A stretch of 32,275 nt of DNA from Betaproteobacteria bacterium (GTDB taxonomy: Bacteria; Pseudomonadota; Gammaproteobacteria; Burkholderiales; SHXO01): contig SHXO01000031.1 of the NCBI GenBank assembly GCA_009693245.1, positions 1-32,275 on the forward strand, read 5' to 3'. Shown piece after piece: positions 15,550 to 24,429 of the stretch. The notes beneath the pieces are model-generated. The model was not told where the DNA came from. It saw only the letters and a list, made by a program, of their open reading frames with translations, and did no database searches. Made by a program: the position numbers and the translations under genes. Position 1 is the stretch's first letter. Each line of letters opens with the position of its first letter.

Positions 15550-17508
15550 ATGAAACCCCTCTACCTCATCGTCCCCTTCGCCCCTCTAGCCGGCGCGATC
15601 GTCGCCGGCCTCTTCGGGAAGATCATCGGACGCGCCGGCGCGCACTGGGTCACGATCCTCGGAGTGCTGGTGTCTTGCACCGCCTCGGTCATGGTGTGGA
15701 TGGACGTGCAGGCGGGGGAGCGCTTCAACGGCGCGCTTTATACGTGGATCACCAGCGGCGATCTTAAATTGGAGATCGGTTTTCTCATCGATTCGCTGAC
15801 GGCCACCATGATGGTGGTGGTGACCTTCGTGTCCTTGCTGGTGCACATCTACACCATCGGCTACATGCACGAGGATCCTGGCTACCAGCGTTTCTTTAGT
15901 TACATCTCGCTCTTCACCTTCTCCATGCTGATGCTGGTGATGGCGAACAACTTCCTGCAACTGTTCTTCGGTTGGGAAGCGGTGGGTTTGGTGTCATATC
16001 TGTTGATCGGTTTCTGGTACACGCGGCCGACGGCCATTTATGCCAACCTCAAGGCCTTCCTGGTGAACCGAGTGGGGGATTTCGGTTTCCTGCTGGGCAT
16101 CGCATTGATCTTCGCTCACTTCGGGACGCTGGACTATGCGAAGGTGTTCGAGATGGCGCCCAGCATGACCGGAAAGATTCTTGAGATTGGCGGTTGGTCC
16201 TTGCTCACGGCAATCTGCTTGTGCCTCTTCGTGGGAGCGATGGGCAAGTCGGCGCAGTTTCCGCTGCATGTGTGGCTGCCCGATTCCATGGAAGGCCCCA
16301 CACCCATCTCCGCGCTGATTCACGCGGCCACCATGGTGACAGCCGGCATCTTCATGGTGTCGCGCATGTCGCCCTTGTTCGAACTGTCTCGGACCGCTCT
16401 CTCCGTGGTGCTGGTCATCGGAGGTATTACGGCGCTGTTCATGGGCTTGGTGGCCATCGTGCAAAACGACATCAAGCGCGTGGTGGCTTACTCGACGCTT
16501 TCGCAGTTGGGTTACATGACGGTGGCGCTGGGCGCTTCCGCGTACTCCGCCGGAATGTTCCATCTCGTGACCCACGCGTTCTTCAAGGCGCTGTTGTTCC
16601 TAGGTGCCGGGTCGGTGATCATCGGCATGCACCACGAGCAAGACATGCGCAAGATGGGCGGTTTAAGGAAGTACATGCCCATCACCTACGCCACCATGCT
16701 GGTTGGTGCGCTCGCGAGCGCCGGCGTTCCTGGATTGGCCGGCTTCTTTTCCAAGGACGCCATCATCGAGGCCGCGCATTTCTCGGAGACCCCCGCAGCG
16801 GGCTTCGCCTATGTGTGCGTGCTGCTGTGCGTGTTCGTCACCGCCTTGTATACCTTTCGGCTCATCTTCATGGTCTTCCACAATCGCCATGACGTGCGTC
16901 ATGGCGATTGTGGGGAAGAACATGGGCATCATCATGTGCCGCATGAATCGCCTGCCGTCGTGACAGTCCCGCTGATTTTATTGGCCATACCGTCGGTGTG
17001 CGCGGGGTGGTTGATTGGGGATGTGCTGTATGGCGATTATTTCAAAGGGGCCATCTTTGTGGCGCCCGCGCACGCGGTGCTCTCCGAAATGGGCCAGCAC
17101 TATCAAGGTGTCGCGGGCATGATGACTCACGCCTTGGGTACGGCGCCCTTCTGGCTCACCGTGGCGGGGATTGGCACGGCGGTGTATTGCTATCTCCTCA
17201 ATCCGGCTTTGCCCGCGCTTCTCCAGCGAAAGTTTAAATGGCTGCACACCATCCTGGATCGCAAGTATTGGTTCGACGAAGTCTATAGCTTTGTTTTCGC
17301 GGGCGGCGCGCGCGGCTTAGGTGCCTTCTTCTGGAAGATAGGCGACGTGAAGATCATCGACGGCTTCTTCGTCAACGGCGCCGCCCGCGTGGTGGGTTGG
17401 AGCGCCTCTATCATCCGGCGCTTTCAAAGCGGATTCGTTTATCACTATGCCTTCATGATGATCATCGGCGTCTTGTTGTTCCTGTCCCTGTGGTTCGCGC
17501 GAGCTTGA
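15550..17508 (+). CDS. nuoL: NADH-quinone oxidoreductase subunit L
   Basis: Distal antiporter-like subunit (ND5) that pumps protons and carries the long lateral helix; 652 residues. Recognisable blocks include LFFGWEAVGLVSYLLIGFW, FPLHVWLPDSMEGPTPISALIHAATMV, and KRVVAYSTLSQLGYM with the conserved Lys. ATG 15550 has the site GGAGA; upstream in-frame codons are repeat-encoded. A 36-nt perfect hairpin (16878-16913) encodes part of the hydrophilic His-rich loop (HNRHDVRHGDCG), a region that varies in length in the family. nuoM follows after 4 bases. Confidence 0.96.
   Translation: MKPLYLIVPFAPLAGAIVAGLFGKIIGRAGAHWVTILGVLVSCTASVMVWMDVQAGERFNGALYTWITSGDLKLEIGFLIDSLTATMMVVVTFVSLLVHIYTIGYMHEDPGYQRFFSYISLFTFSMLMLVMANNFLQLFFGWEAVGLVSYLLIGFWYTRPTAIYANLKAFLVNRVGDFGFLLGIALIFAHFGTLDYAKVFEMAPSMTGKILEIGGWSLLTAICLCLFVGAMGKSAQFPLHVWLPDSMEGPTPISALIHAATMVTAGIFMVSRMSPLFELSRTALSVVLVIGGITALFMGLVAIVQNDIKRVVAYSTLSQLGYMTVALGASAYSAGMFHLVTHAFFKALLFLGAGSVIIGMHHEQDMRKMGGLRKYMPITYATMLVGALASAGVPGLAGFFSKDAIIEAAHFSETPAAGFAYVCVLLCVFVTALYTFRLIFMVFHNRHDVRHGDCGEEHGHHHVPHESPAVVTVPLILLAIPSVCAGWLIGDVLYGDYFKGAIFVAPAHAVLSEMGQHYQGVAGMMTHALGTAPFWLTVAGIGTAVYCYLLNPALPALLQRKFKWLHTILDRKYWFDEVYSFVFAGGARGLGAFFWKIGDVKIIDGFFVNGAARVVGWSASIIRRFQSGFVYHYAFMMIIGVLLFLSLWFARA
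16878..16913 (+). repeat. 16-bp perfect hairpin inside nuoL
   Basis: Arms CCACAATCGCCATGAC and GTCATGGCGATTGTGG are perfectly complementary around the loop GTGC. The sequence stays in frame and codes for the variable cytoplasmic or periplasmic loop of NuoL (about residues 444-455). A 16-bp perfect inverted repeat in coding DNA is far beyond chance and suggests a palindromic insertion or a templated switch event. Confidence 0.8.
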
Positions 17509-17512
17509 TGCG

Positions 17513-18991
17513 ATGACAACACCCTGGTTGAGCATCGTCGTATGGGTGCCCATCGTCTCGGGCCTGTTGGTGCTGGCGATGGCCTCGGACCGCAGGCCAG
17601 TATTGGCGCGCTGGCTCGCGCTCGCCGGTTCCCTGGCCGGATTCGTCGTGGCATTACCGTTGTGGACGCGATTCGATAGCGCCGCCCACGGCATGCAGTT
17701 CGTGGAGCGCACACTGTGGATCGAGAGCTTCAACGTTCATTACCACCTGGGCATCGACGGCATTTCCTTGCTGCTTATCCTGCTCAACACCTTCACCACC
17801 GTGCTGGTGGTGATAGCTGGCTGGCAGGTGATACAGAACAAGGTGTCGCAATACATGGCCGCCTTCCTCATCCTTTCCGGATTGATGAACGGCGTGTTCT
17901 GCGCCCTGGATGGCGTGTTGTTCTACGTGTTCTTCGAAGCCACGCTGATTCCCATGTTCATCGTCATCGGCATGTGGGGGGGGCCAAATCGCGTCTATGC
18001 CGCGGTGAAATTTTTCCTCTACACCTTGATGGGATCGCTGCTGACGCTGGTGGCGGTCATCTATCTTTACAACGAATCCGGCCACAGCTTCGATATTCTC
18101 GCCTGGCACAATCTGAAGATAGGCTTGACCGCGCAGATCCTGATTTTCATCGCCTTCTTCGTGGCCTTCGCGGTGAAGGTGCCCATGTGGCCGGTGCACA
18201 CTTGGCTACCGGACGCCCACGTGGAAGCGCCCACGGGCGGGTCCGTGGTGCTGGCGGCCATCATGCTGAAGCTGGGGGGTTACGGTTTCTTGCGAATCGC
18301 GCTGCCCATCGTGCCGGATGCGAGCCGCGAACTCAGCGGCTTCATCATCGCGATCAGTTTGATTGCCGTCGTCTATATCGGCTTGGTCGCCCTGGTACAG
18401 ACGGACATGAAGAAGCTCATCGCCTATTCATCCATCTCGCACATGGGTTTTGTCACGCTGGGGATTTTCATCTTCAACGCGCAAGGCGTGGAAGGCGCCG
18501 TGCTGCAAATGATTTCCCACGGGTTCATATCGGGGGCGTTATTTCTTTGCGTGGGCGTGCTCTACGACCGGCTGCATTCGCGCGAAATCTCCGACTACGG
18601 CGGCGTCGTGAACACCATGCCGGTGTTCGCGGCCTTCTTCATGTTGTTCGCCATGGCCAATGCGGGATTGCCTGGCACCAGCGGATTCGTTGGCGAGTTT
18701 CTGGTGATCATGGGAGCCATGAAAGTCAGTTTCTGGTACGCGGCGCTGGCCTCGGCCACGTTGATTTTTGGCGCGGCTTACACCCTGTGGATGTACAAGC
18801 GCGTGGTGTTCGGAGCGGTGGCCAATCCCCATGTGGCGCAGTTGAAGGACATCAACGCGCGCGAGATCCTCGTTCTCGCCTTGCTGGCGGCCGCCGTGCT
18901 GGCGATGGGCATTTATCCGCAAGCCTTTAGCGCCGTATTGCATACCTCCGTGAACGATCTGCTGGCGCACACCGCCCAATCCAAGCTATGA
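17513..18991 (+). CDS. nuoM: NADH-quinone oxidoreductase subunit M
   Basis: Second antiporter-like membrane subunit (ND4), 492 residues with about 14 hydrophobic segments. It contains the conserved [18 protein letters not shown] (Glu in the ion-transfer path), [23 protein letters not shown], and [15 protein letters not shown]. The ATG lies 4 bases after the nuoL stop. The TGA overlaps the ATG of nuoN within ATGA. Intact and of normal length. Confidence 0.96.
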   Translation: MTTPWLSIVVWVPIVSGLLVLAMASDRRPVLARWLALAGSLAGFVVALPLWTRFDSAAHGMQFVERTLWIESFNVHYHLGIDGISLLLILLNTFTTVLVVIAGWQVIQNKVSQYMAAFLILSGLMNGVFCALDGVLFYVFFEATLIPMFIVIGMWGGPNRVYAAVKFFLYTLMGSLLTLVAVIYLYNESGHSFDILAWHNLKIGLTAQILIFIAFFVAFAVKVPMWPVHTWLPDAHVEAPTGGSVVLAAIMLKLGGYGFLRIALPIVPDASRELSGFIIAISLIAVVYIGLVALVQTDMKKLIAYSSISHMGFVTLGIFIFNAQGVEGAVLQMISHGFISGALFLCVGVLYDRLHSREISDYGGVVNTMPVFAAFFMLFAMANAGLPGTSGFVGEFLVIMGAMKVSFWYAALASATLIFGAAYTLWMYKRVVFGAVANPHVAQLKDINAREILVLALLAAAVLAMGIYPQAFSAVLHTSVNDLLAHTAQSKL

Positions 18992-20433
18992 CTCCCGAGA
19001 ACTTCCTAATCGCGCTACCGGAGATTTTTCTTCTCACGATGAGTTGCGTGGTGCTCTTGCTGGATCTTTTTCTCAAGGACGAGCAGCGAGGTGTGAGTTT
19101 CGGGCTTGCCGTTCTAAGCTTGCTCGCCACCGCGGTGCTCTTCCTGGCGCAGGATGCGGGCGCGCCGCGGCACGCCCTCAATTCGATGTTCGTCTCCGAC
19201 GGCATGGCCAGCGTGCTCAAGCTGTTCATCTGTTTATCGGTGGCCATGGTGCTTGTCTACTCACGCGCCTATACCAAGGAGAGAGATCTCTTCAAGGGCG
19301 AATTCTTCGTGCTTGCCATGTTCTGCGCCCTAGGCATGATGGTCATGGCATCCGGCGCGCATATGCTCACGCTGTATCTGGGCCTGGAATTGATGAGCCT
19401 GAGCCTTTACAGCATGACCGCCATGCAGCGCGATTCCGTGAAAGCGACCGAAGCGGCCATGAAGTATTTTGTCCTGGGGGCGCTCTCATCGGGCATGTTG
19501 CTCTATGGCATGTCGATGATCTATGGCGCCACGGGTTCGTTGCACATCGCCGAGATCGCCAGCAAGATCGCCCAAGGTAACGCCCATTCCACCTTGCTCG
19601 TGTTCGGGCTCGTATTCATCGTGGCGGGCTTGGGGTTCAAACTAGGTGCCGTGCCTTTCCACATGTGGGTGCCCGACGTCTATCACGGTGCCCCCACCTC
19701 GGTCACCTTGATGATTGGTTCGGCGCCCAAGCTCGCGGCCTTCGCCATCGTCATGCGCCTGCTGGTGGAGGCACTCGGCGCGAAAACCTTGGCCGTCGAA
19801 TGGCAGAGCATGCTCGTCATCCTGGCCGTGCTGTCCATGGCCATCGGCAACCTCACGGCGATCGCTCAGACCAATTTGAAGCGCATGCTGGCTTACTCCA
19901 CCATCTCGCACATGGGATTTTTGTTGCTGGGCGTGCTCGGCAATTCCAGCGAGGGATACGGCGCCGCCATGTTCTACGTGGTGGTCTATACGCTCACCGC
20001 CCTGGGCGGTTTCGGCATGATCTTGCTGCTCTCGCGCAAGGGATTCGAGGCGGAGGATCTGGAGGATTTCGAGGGACTCAACCGGCGCGAACCGTGGTAC
20101 GCCTTCCTCATGCTGCTCATCATGTTCTCCATGGCCGGCGCGCCACCCACCGTGGGCTTCTACGCCAAGCTCTCCGTGTTGCAGGCCGTCATGAATGCGG
20201 GCATGACATGGCTGGCCGTGGTCGCGGTCCTGTTCTCGCTGGTGGGGGCTTTCTACTACCTGCGTTTGGTCAAGCTCATGTACTTCGACGAACCTAGCGA
20301 GGCCGCGCCCATACTGGCCACGGCCGACACGCGTTTCCTGCTCTCCGCCAACGGCTTGGCCATGCTGGTACTAGGTCTAGTTCCAGGCGGCCTCATGGCG
20401 CTGTGCCATCACGCCGTACAGGCCCTTCCCTAG
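18988..20433 (+). CDS. nuoN: NADH-quinone oxidoreductase subunit N
   Basis: Third antiporter-like membrane subunit (ND2), 481 residues. It has the conserved [13 protein letters not shown] (Glu), [30 protein letters not shown], and [18 protein letters not shown] blocks. The start at 18988 overlaps the nuoM stop by 4 bases. It ends the operon proper; the Nudix gene begins 7 bases after its stop and is probably co-transcribed. Confidence 0.96.
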   Translation: MTPENFLIALPEIFLLTMSCVVLLLDLFLKDEQRGVSFGLAVLSLLATAVLFLAQDAGAPRHALNSMFVSDGMASVLKLFICLSVAMVLVYSRAYTKERDLFKGEFFVLAMFCALGMMVMASGAHMLTLYLGLELMSLSLYSMTAMQRDSVKATEAAMKYFVLGALSSGMLLYGMSMIYGATGSLHIAEIASKIAQGNAHSTLLVFGLVFIVAGLGFKLGAVPFHMWVPDVYHGAPTSVTLMIGSAPKLAAFAIVMRLLVEALGAKTLAVEWQSMLVILAVLSMAIGNLTAIAQTNLKRMLAYSTISHMGFLLLGVLGNSSEGYGAAMFYVVVYTLTALGGFGMILLLSRKGFEAEDLEDFEGLNRREPWYAFLMLLIMFSMAGAPPTVGFYAKLSVLQAVMNAGMTWLAVVAVLFSLVGAFYYLRLVKLMYFDEPSEAAPILATADTRFLLSANGLAMLVLGLVPGGLMALCHHAVQALP

Positions 20434-20440
20434 TATTTTC

Positions 20441-20992
20441 ATGCGGAAAAACTTCACCGAGTCCACGCTGGCGACGCGGACGGTCTATAGCGGCCGTTTG
20501 CTCACCGTTAAGGAAGATGACGTGCAGCTTCCCGATGGCACCAAGGCCAGGCGCGAGTACGTCGAACATTCCGGCGCCGTGATGATCCTACCCTTGTTCG
20601 AGGATTTCAGCGTGCTCCTGGAGCGCCAGTTCCGCTATCCCTTGCGATCGCACATGCTGGAGTTACCCGCCGGCAAGATCGAACCTGGAGAAGACACCCT
20701 CAACACCGCAAAGCGCGAACTATTGGAAGAGACCGGTTACGTAGCGGGCCAATGGAGTTTCATGAGCGCCCTCTATCCGTGCGTGGGGTACTCGAACGAA
20801 AAGACCGAACTCTTTCTCGCGCGCGACCTGCGCCATGAAGGGCATCCTGGAGAAGAGGGCGAATTCATCGAGACCGCTCGGGTTCCACTCGATGAGGCCC
20901 TTGGGATGGTTCAGCGTGCGGAGATCGGCGATCCGAAGACAATGCTCGGGCTGCTGTGGGCGGAGAAGATGAGAAGAGGGGAGTGGGAGTAG
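20441..20992 (+). CDS. Nudix hydrolase, ADP-ribose pyrophosphatase type
   Basis: A 183-residue Nudix protein predicted to hydrolyse ADP-ribose or a related nucleoside diphosphate sugar, a housekeeping function linked to NAD turnover. The Nudix box is complete (residues 78-100, GX5EX7REUXEEXGU): G78, E84, R92, E93, E96, E97 and G99. The upstream RQFRYPLRSHMLELPAG matches the NudF/ADPRase subfamily. It begins 7 bases after nuoN; from memory, a Nudix gene commonly closes the nuo operon in Betaproteobacteria. Its 3' end and the following bases are purine-rich and merge with a possible decayed foldback element. Confidence 0.9.
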   Translation: MRKNFTESTLATRTVYSGRLLTVKEDDVQLPDGTKARREYVEHSGAVMILPLFEDFSVLLERQFRYPLRSHMLELPAGKIEPGEDTLNTAKRELLEETGYVAGQWSFMSALYPCVGYSNEKTELFLARDLRHEGHPGEEGEFIETARVPLDEALGMVQRAEIGDPKTMLGLLWAEKMRRGEWE

Positions 20993-20995
20993 GGC

Positions 20996-21066
20996 GTAAG
21001 GAGGAGGAGAGGGCGGGGTGCGCGCTTACGATCCGTTTCTCGCATGCCAGGATTACGCTGGCGCTC
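20996..21066 (+). repeat. possible decayed left half of the GGGAGGA foldback element (copy C)
   Basis: A purine-rich start (GGAGGAGGAGA at 20999-21010) is followed by GGCGGG-, GCGCTT- and CGA-containing words in the same order as the left interior of copies A and B. A later GGATTACG word is shared with copy A. No pyrimidine right arm follows. The resemblance is by eye and imperfect; the start lies 3 bases after the Nudix stop, the same type of position as A and B. Confidence 0.4.
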
Positions 21067-21145
21067 TAGGCAAATCAACTTCAGAGATTTTATAGATGGT
21101 TCAGGTCTAAACCACGTACATACCTGCCTCGGGTAACATGATTGG

Positions 21146-21771
21146 ATGGTTACTTGGAATACGGTAAATTCATCTGCTTTCAACGCAGCCGCCCTATTGC
21201 CTTACGATTTAAGGATAGAGGATTTTAGGCTTGCGATGCAGGATATTTACGATTTTTCTTCGACGTCAACACACATCTAACCGGAAAAGGCCTAGTGCCG
21301 CTCGATGATATGCTGAGGCCTGCGATTATGTCAGGCGTTTTGTCGGACATGTTGACGGCGAGCCTTGCTAGGCACTCACGCGTCCTGGTCGAAAACGCAT
21401 ACTTCAATGGGCATCCCGACTTGATCATGCGAGGCCGTTATCTGGGCAATGCAGTCAAAGCGGGAGAACATGGCGTCGAAATCAAGACAACGCGTAAGGC
21501 AGGAGGAGCTGTAGATACGCACGGTGCGCGCGATCAGTGGATGTGTGTGTTCGTCTGCGCAATCGATGCTCCGTTAGGGCAAGGGCAGGCACCGAGGCGG
21601 CGGCCTTTACGGTTTACAGAGGTGTATTTGGGCCACGTTACGACAGATGACTTCCGCAAGAATGCCAGAGGCGAGCTTGGCACTCGAACCGCGACCCTGC
21701 ATTCGGAAGGAATCGCCAAGTTACGTAGATCTTGGATTTATCGGGACCTGCCAAGCCGCTTAGATTCTTAA
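21146..21771 (+). pseudogene. type II restriction endonuclease-like gene with a frameshift
   Basis: The reading begins at ATG 21146 and runs through LLPYDLRIEDFRLAMQDIY, then meets TAA at 21278-21280 unless the frame moves by -1 at the T5 run 21253-21257. After that shift the protein continues as FFDVNTHLTGKG into a long open frame ending at 21771. Restoring one T would give about 208 residues. The downstream part has a PD-(D/E)xK nuclease signature: HPDLI, then VEIKTT about 25 residues later. The partner is a convergent DNA methyltransferase whose 3' end overlaps by 12 bases, the usual context of a restriction enzyme. The region is visibly less GC-rich than the nuo genes, consistent with transfer. 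GTG 21295 could start a shorter product, but that would lose a conserved-looking N-terminus. Specificity is unknown. Confidence 0.65.
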
Positions 21772-22872
21772 ATTAGCAAGCTTATGTATCCCGGAAACGG
21801 CGATATTGAAATAGCGGGGGTCTTTTTCGGCCCCTATGCTCTCATAGCCAATGGCCTCAGCGGCAGCCAGTGTAGAGCCAGCTCCTGCGAACGGGTCCAG
21901 AACAATCCCCCTTCCCAGTGGCAGAACGCCGCGAACGAGTTGCCGCAAGAATGCTTGAGGCTTCAAGCTCGGATGTGGCGCTAACGCACGCTCAGTGGCC
22001 CGAGTTGGGGATGATTCGATTACATCACCAAAGGGCCGGGACGCGGATACACGCCGGAATCCTCCCGTACCTCAGCGGCGCAAGTTGTCTTGCACACGCC
22101 CCTGCAAAGGTTTACGAAATACCAGCCATGGCTCCCACATGGAGCGCGGCATCACACTTACATCGGCGAACTCAATATGTGCATCCTTGGGACGATCCCC
22201 GCCGCGCATAGTCATCACCAATCTGGCAATTTCTCCGCGGCGTTCGAGGACCGCGCGTGAAAGTGCGCCAGAAACGACATAAGACAGAAGCGGATTACTC
22301 GCAACAACGACATTGGCCCCAGGCACCAAAGTCGGAAGAAGGCGCGCGGCCCAGGCCACGAAAAATTGCTCCAGTGCATCCAAGTCCGCCGTTTTTAGCA
22401 CTGTGAACCTCGGGAGCGGAGAGCGCTTAGTGCCATCAAAAGATGGGGGAATTCTCCAGATCACGCCGCGTCCAGCGCGAAGTTTTTTCTGCTCAAGTTC
22501 CGAGTACTCGATTAACCCATAGGGCGGGTCGGTCACGACAGCGTGAAACGAATTTGGCGTCTGTCGCTCAAGCCAGTTCAGGCAATCTTGGTGCACAATC
22601 ATGGCGTTCCCTATTCGCTCCGAACGCGTGCCAAGCTCCTTTAACCCAATTTCCTGGAGGTACTCAAGCCCGTTCAACGCGTATTGGGCACGGCCTGAGC
22701 GGGCAAATAACTCCGGAGTATTCAGCCTGAGGTACGAACGTATTGAAGAGGGTGGAACTTCGCCAATAAGCTGAGCTACTTCGCCCGCAATAATTGCCAC
22801 TGATGCTCCCTTGGGTCTGGATCCTAGAACGCGGACAATTGCATCTCTTACTTCCCCGGGTCGTCTTCTCAT
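21760..22872 (-). pseudogene. beta-class DNA (adenine-N6 or cytosine-N4) methyltransferase with an in-frame TGA
   Basis: The frame encodes about 370 residues interrupted by one TGA (22074-22072, codon 267). The first segment has a helix-turn-helix-like N-terminus (about 1-68) and catalytic motif IV DPPY at 115-118. The second continues in the same frame with GTGGFRR, PHPSLKPQAF and the AdoMet motif I DPFAGAGS (326-333). The order IV then I marks the beta class. Related enzymes carry Trp at the TGA position in the context NLRRW.TGG (from memory), so a TGG-to-TGA change is likely. Without readthrough the AdoMet motif would be lost, so the enzyme should be dead. ATG 22872 is preferred over TTG 22890. 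It is convergent with the nuclease gene. Genes nearby use TGA as stop, so recoding is unlikely. Confidence 0.75.
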
Positions 22873-22914
22873 TTCATTCTGTTTTATCAAGTAACCCGCT
22901 GGATACTAGTCTCT

Positions 22915-22938
22915 AAGACGTCTAGACGTCTAGACGTC
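22915..22938. repeat. three tandem 8-bp units with GACGTC, upstream of the methyltransferase
   Basis: AAGACGTC is followed by two TAGACGTC units, giving three GACGTC palindromes at exact 8-bp spacing and nested longer palindromes. It lies about 43 bp upstream of the methyltransferase ATG. It may be an operator, a cluster of target sites, or simple repeat expansion. Confidence 0.55.
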
Positions 22939-23016
22939 AATATTTGCTTTCCAGCCAAGCGGGCGACATTCGGTTTATGAGGGATGCGAATTCTTTGAAA
23001 CCATTGGCCCAGCCCG

Positions 23017-23048
23017 CGTAGGGCACAATAAGCGCAGCGCATCGCGCT
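23017..23048 (-). repeat. REP sequence 1
   Basis: On the minus strand it carries GATGCGCTGCGCTTATTG and ends in CCCTACG; on the plus strand it begins CGTAGGG. It is the near-complement of the REP at 23308-23340 (about 26 of 30 positions by eye). From memory, this word family (TGCGCTACGCTTATTGCGCC) is a widespread REP linked to REP-associated tyrosine transposases. It replaces the 3' half of the adjoining transposase gene. Confidence 0.75.
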
Positions 23049-23275
23049 AAATTGCGCCGCAAAATCCGCGTCGCCGGTCGGCAATTCCATGACGCAATGT
23101 AGATGATCCGGCAGCACTACCCAGCCGTGGATCTGAAACGGCTGCCGCCGCCGTATCGCGTGACCCGATTCCCGCAGCAGTTCAATATGTTCGACGAGCA
23201 GATTCTTGCCGTGCCGTAGGTTGAAGGTAAAAAATACGTTCCACCGGGATGCCAGGCGCACCGGTAGTTGGGCAT
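23049..23275 (-). pseudogene. REP-associated tyrosine transposase (RAYT, Y1 family), truncated and frameshifted
   Basis: The minus-strand ATG at 23275 starts MPNYRCAWHPGGTYF, the typical RAYT N-terminus. The frame then breaks at the run of six T (23234-23229 on the complement), where one missing T restores FTFNLRHGKNLLVEHIELL. The HUH metal motif follows as VVLPDHLHCVMELP (His residues near 23105-23095). After DADFA the sequence runs directly into REP 1, so the segment with the catalytic tyrosine is gone. From family knowledge, RAYTs are single-copy domesticated relatives of IS200/IS605 transposases that mobilise REPs. This copy cannot encode an active enzyme. Confidence 0.75.
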
Positions 23276-23307
23276 AAGGGCGGTATTCTAGCGATCTGCA
23301 TACGGCT

Positions 23308-23340
23308 CGGCGTAATGCGCTACGCTTATTGCGCCCTACG
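23308..23340 (+). repeat. REP sequence 2
   Basis: Begins CGGCGTAATGCGC and ends GCGCCCTACG on the plus strand, inverted relative to REP 1. It lies 33 bp upstream of the transposase remnant's ATG, so the remnant is bracketed by outward-facing REPs, the usual layout of a RAYT locus. The 171 bp from here to the next gene contain no feature I can name. Confidence 0.78.
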
Positions 23341-23511
23341 TGTTGGCCCTCAAGCAGGGGAGGGAATCGAGACCCTTGGAAGTCAGTCCGATCTTGATCG
23401 GTGCATCGGGTTTTCAGAATGCCGGCGCAGAAACTCACCAAGATGCTCAGCAGGTCTTGTTACCTGGTCTCCCGGTGTCCCATAATCTCACCCTCCCAAG
23501 GATGACTATGC

Positions 23512-24255
23512 ATGAGCACCGTTGAGATTTACCTCGATGATGCCTACCAAACGGTGTCCAAAACGCGTGTCATCAAGGCCGATGAGCGCGGGATCCAGCT
23601 CGCTCGCACACCGTTTTACGCTCTGGGCGGGGGCCAGCCCGGCGATCGCGGATTCCTCGAAACCGAGCACGGGCGCATAGGCATCTCGAATACGATCCGG
23701 GAACGTGCGAGCGGGGAGATCATTCACATGCCTGAGGCCGGACCCGCGTTGGAGAGGCTCAAGGCGGGAGACGAAACCAGGGCCGAAATCGACTGGGATC
23801 TGCGCTACCGGCACATGCGCTGCCACACCTGCCTGCATCTGCTGTGTTCGCTGATTCCTTTTCCGGTTACCGGTGGCAGTGTGAGGGCGGATAGCGGCCG
23901 CTTGGACTTCGATATTCCCGAATCTATTCTCGATAAAGCGGCGCTCTCCGAAAAACTGCAAGCACTCATTGACCGCAATGCGCGCTTGAACTTCCAATTC
24001 CTAACTCCCGCCGAGATACGCGCCCGCCCGGAGCTTGTGCGCACGCTGCAGGTGGCGCCGCCGCTCGGAGAAGAGCTCGTGCGGCTGGTAGAGATCGATG
24101 GAATCGATATACAAGCTTGTGGGGGGAGCCATCTGCGCGCCACGGGCGAGATCGGACGCGCCTGGATCACCAAAATAGAAAAGAAGGGAAAGCTCAACCG
24201 GCGGGTGGAGATTGCGCTGATTGACGCTCCCTTGCCGGTGCAAGGGCAAACCTAA
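23512..24255 (+). CDS. AlaX-type alanyl-tRNA editing protein
   Basis: A 247-residue free-standing homologue of the AlaRS editing domain, expected to hydrolyse Ser- or Gly-tRNA(Ala) in the cytoplasm. The N-terminal barrel has TPFYALGGGQPGDRGFL (33-49). The zinc site is complete: H105 and H109 (HTCLH), then C203 and H207 (CGGSH). The length fits the AlaX-M class, with no AlaRS catalytic core. ATG 23512 has a good ribosome site, AAGGA, at about 23498-23502. Every motif is intact, in contrast to its damaged neighbours on both sides. Confidence 0.9.
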   Translation: MSTVEIYLDDAYQTVSKTRVIKADERGIQLARTPFYALGGGQPGDRGFLETEHGRIGISNTIRERASGEIIHMPEAGPALERLKAGDETRAEIDWDLRYRHMRCHTCLHLLCSLIPFPVTGGSVRADSGRLDFDIPESILDKAALSEKLQALIDRNARLNFQFLTPAEIRARPELVRTLQVAPPLGEELVRLVEIDGIDIQACGGSHLRATGEIGRAWITKIEKKGKLNRRVEIALIDAPLPVQGQT

Positions 24256-24353
24256 GCCGGCAGAGATGAACACTTTAGGCCAGGACTAATAAAGCGGCAC
24301 TCAAGTGTCCCTCCCGTCGCGCCGAAATATCCTGGCTGGGGCGCTTTTCCATG

Positions 24354-24389
24354 ATTCACTTGCACCCACGCTCACATGGCCAAGTGAAT
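24354..24389. promoter_or_regulatory. 9-bp inverted repeat upstream of the DUF898 gene
   Basis: ATTCACTTG (24354-24362) and CAAGTGAAT (24381-24389) are perfect complements with 18 bp between, ending 40 bp before the ATG at 24430. This could be an operator; the wide spacing leaves chance or a relic repeat possible. Confidence 0.3.
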
Positions 24390-24429
24390 GTGGCTTGGAT
24401 CGGTCACCAAGAGTAGCCAGGGAGAACCT

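Noticed and set aside
21248-21262. Programmed -1 ribosomal frameshift in the nuclease gene
   Set aside because: The T5 run is not in the X-XXY-YYZ register needed for tandem slippage, and no downstream stimulator is apparent; an indel is simpler.
22072-22074. TGA recoding (selenocysteine or Trp) in the methyltransferase
   Set aside because: Neighbouring genes use TGA as a stop, no SECIS-like hairpin is evident, and the family position is Trp, not a catalytic Cys.
23249-23485. Plus-strand small open frame over REP 2
   Set aside because: It is created by the REP sequence (AYCALR-type translation) and has no ribosome site or family match.
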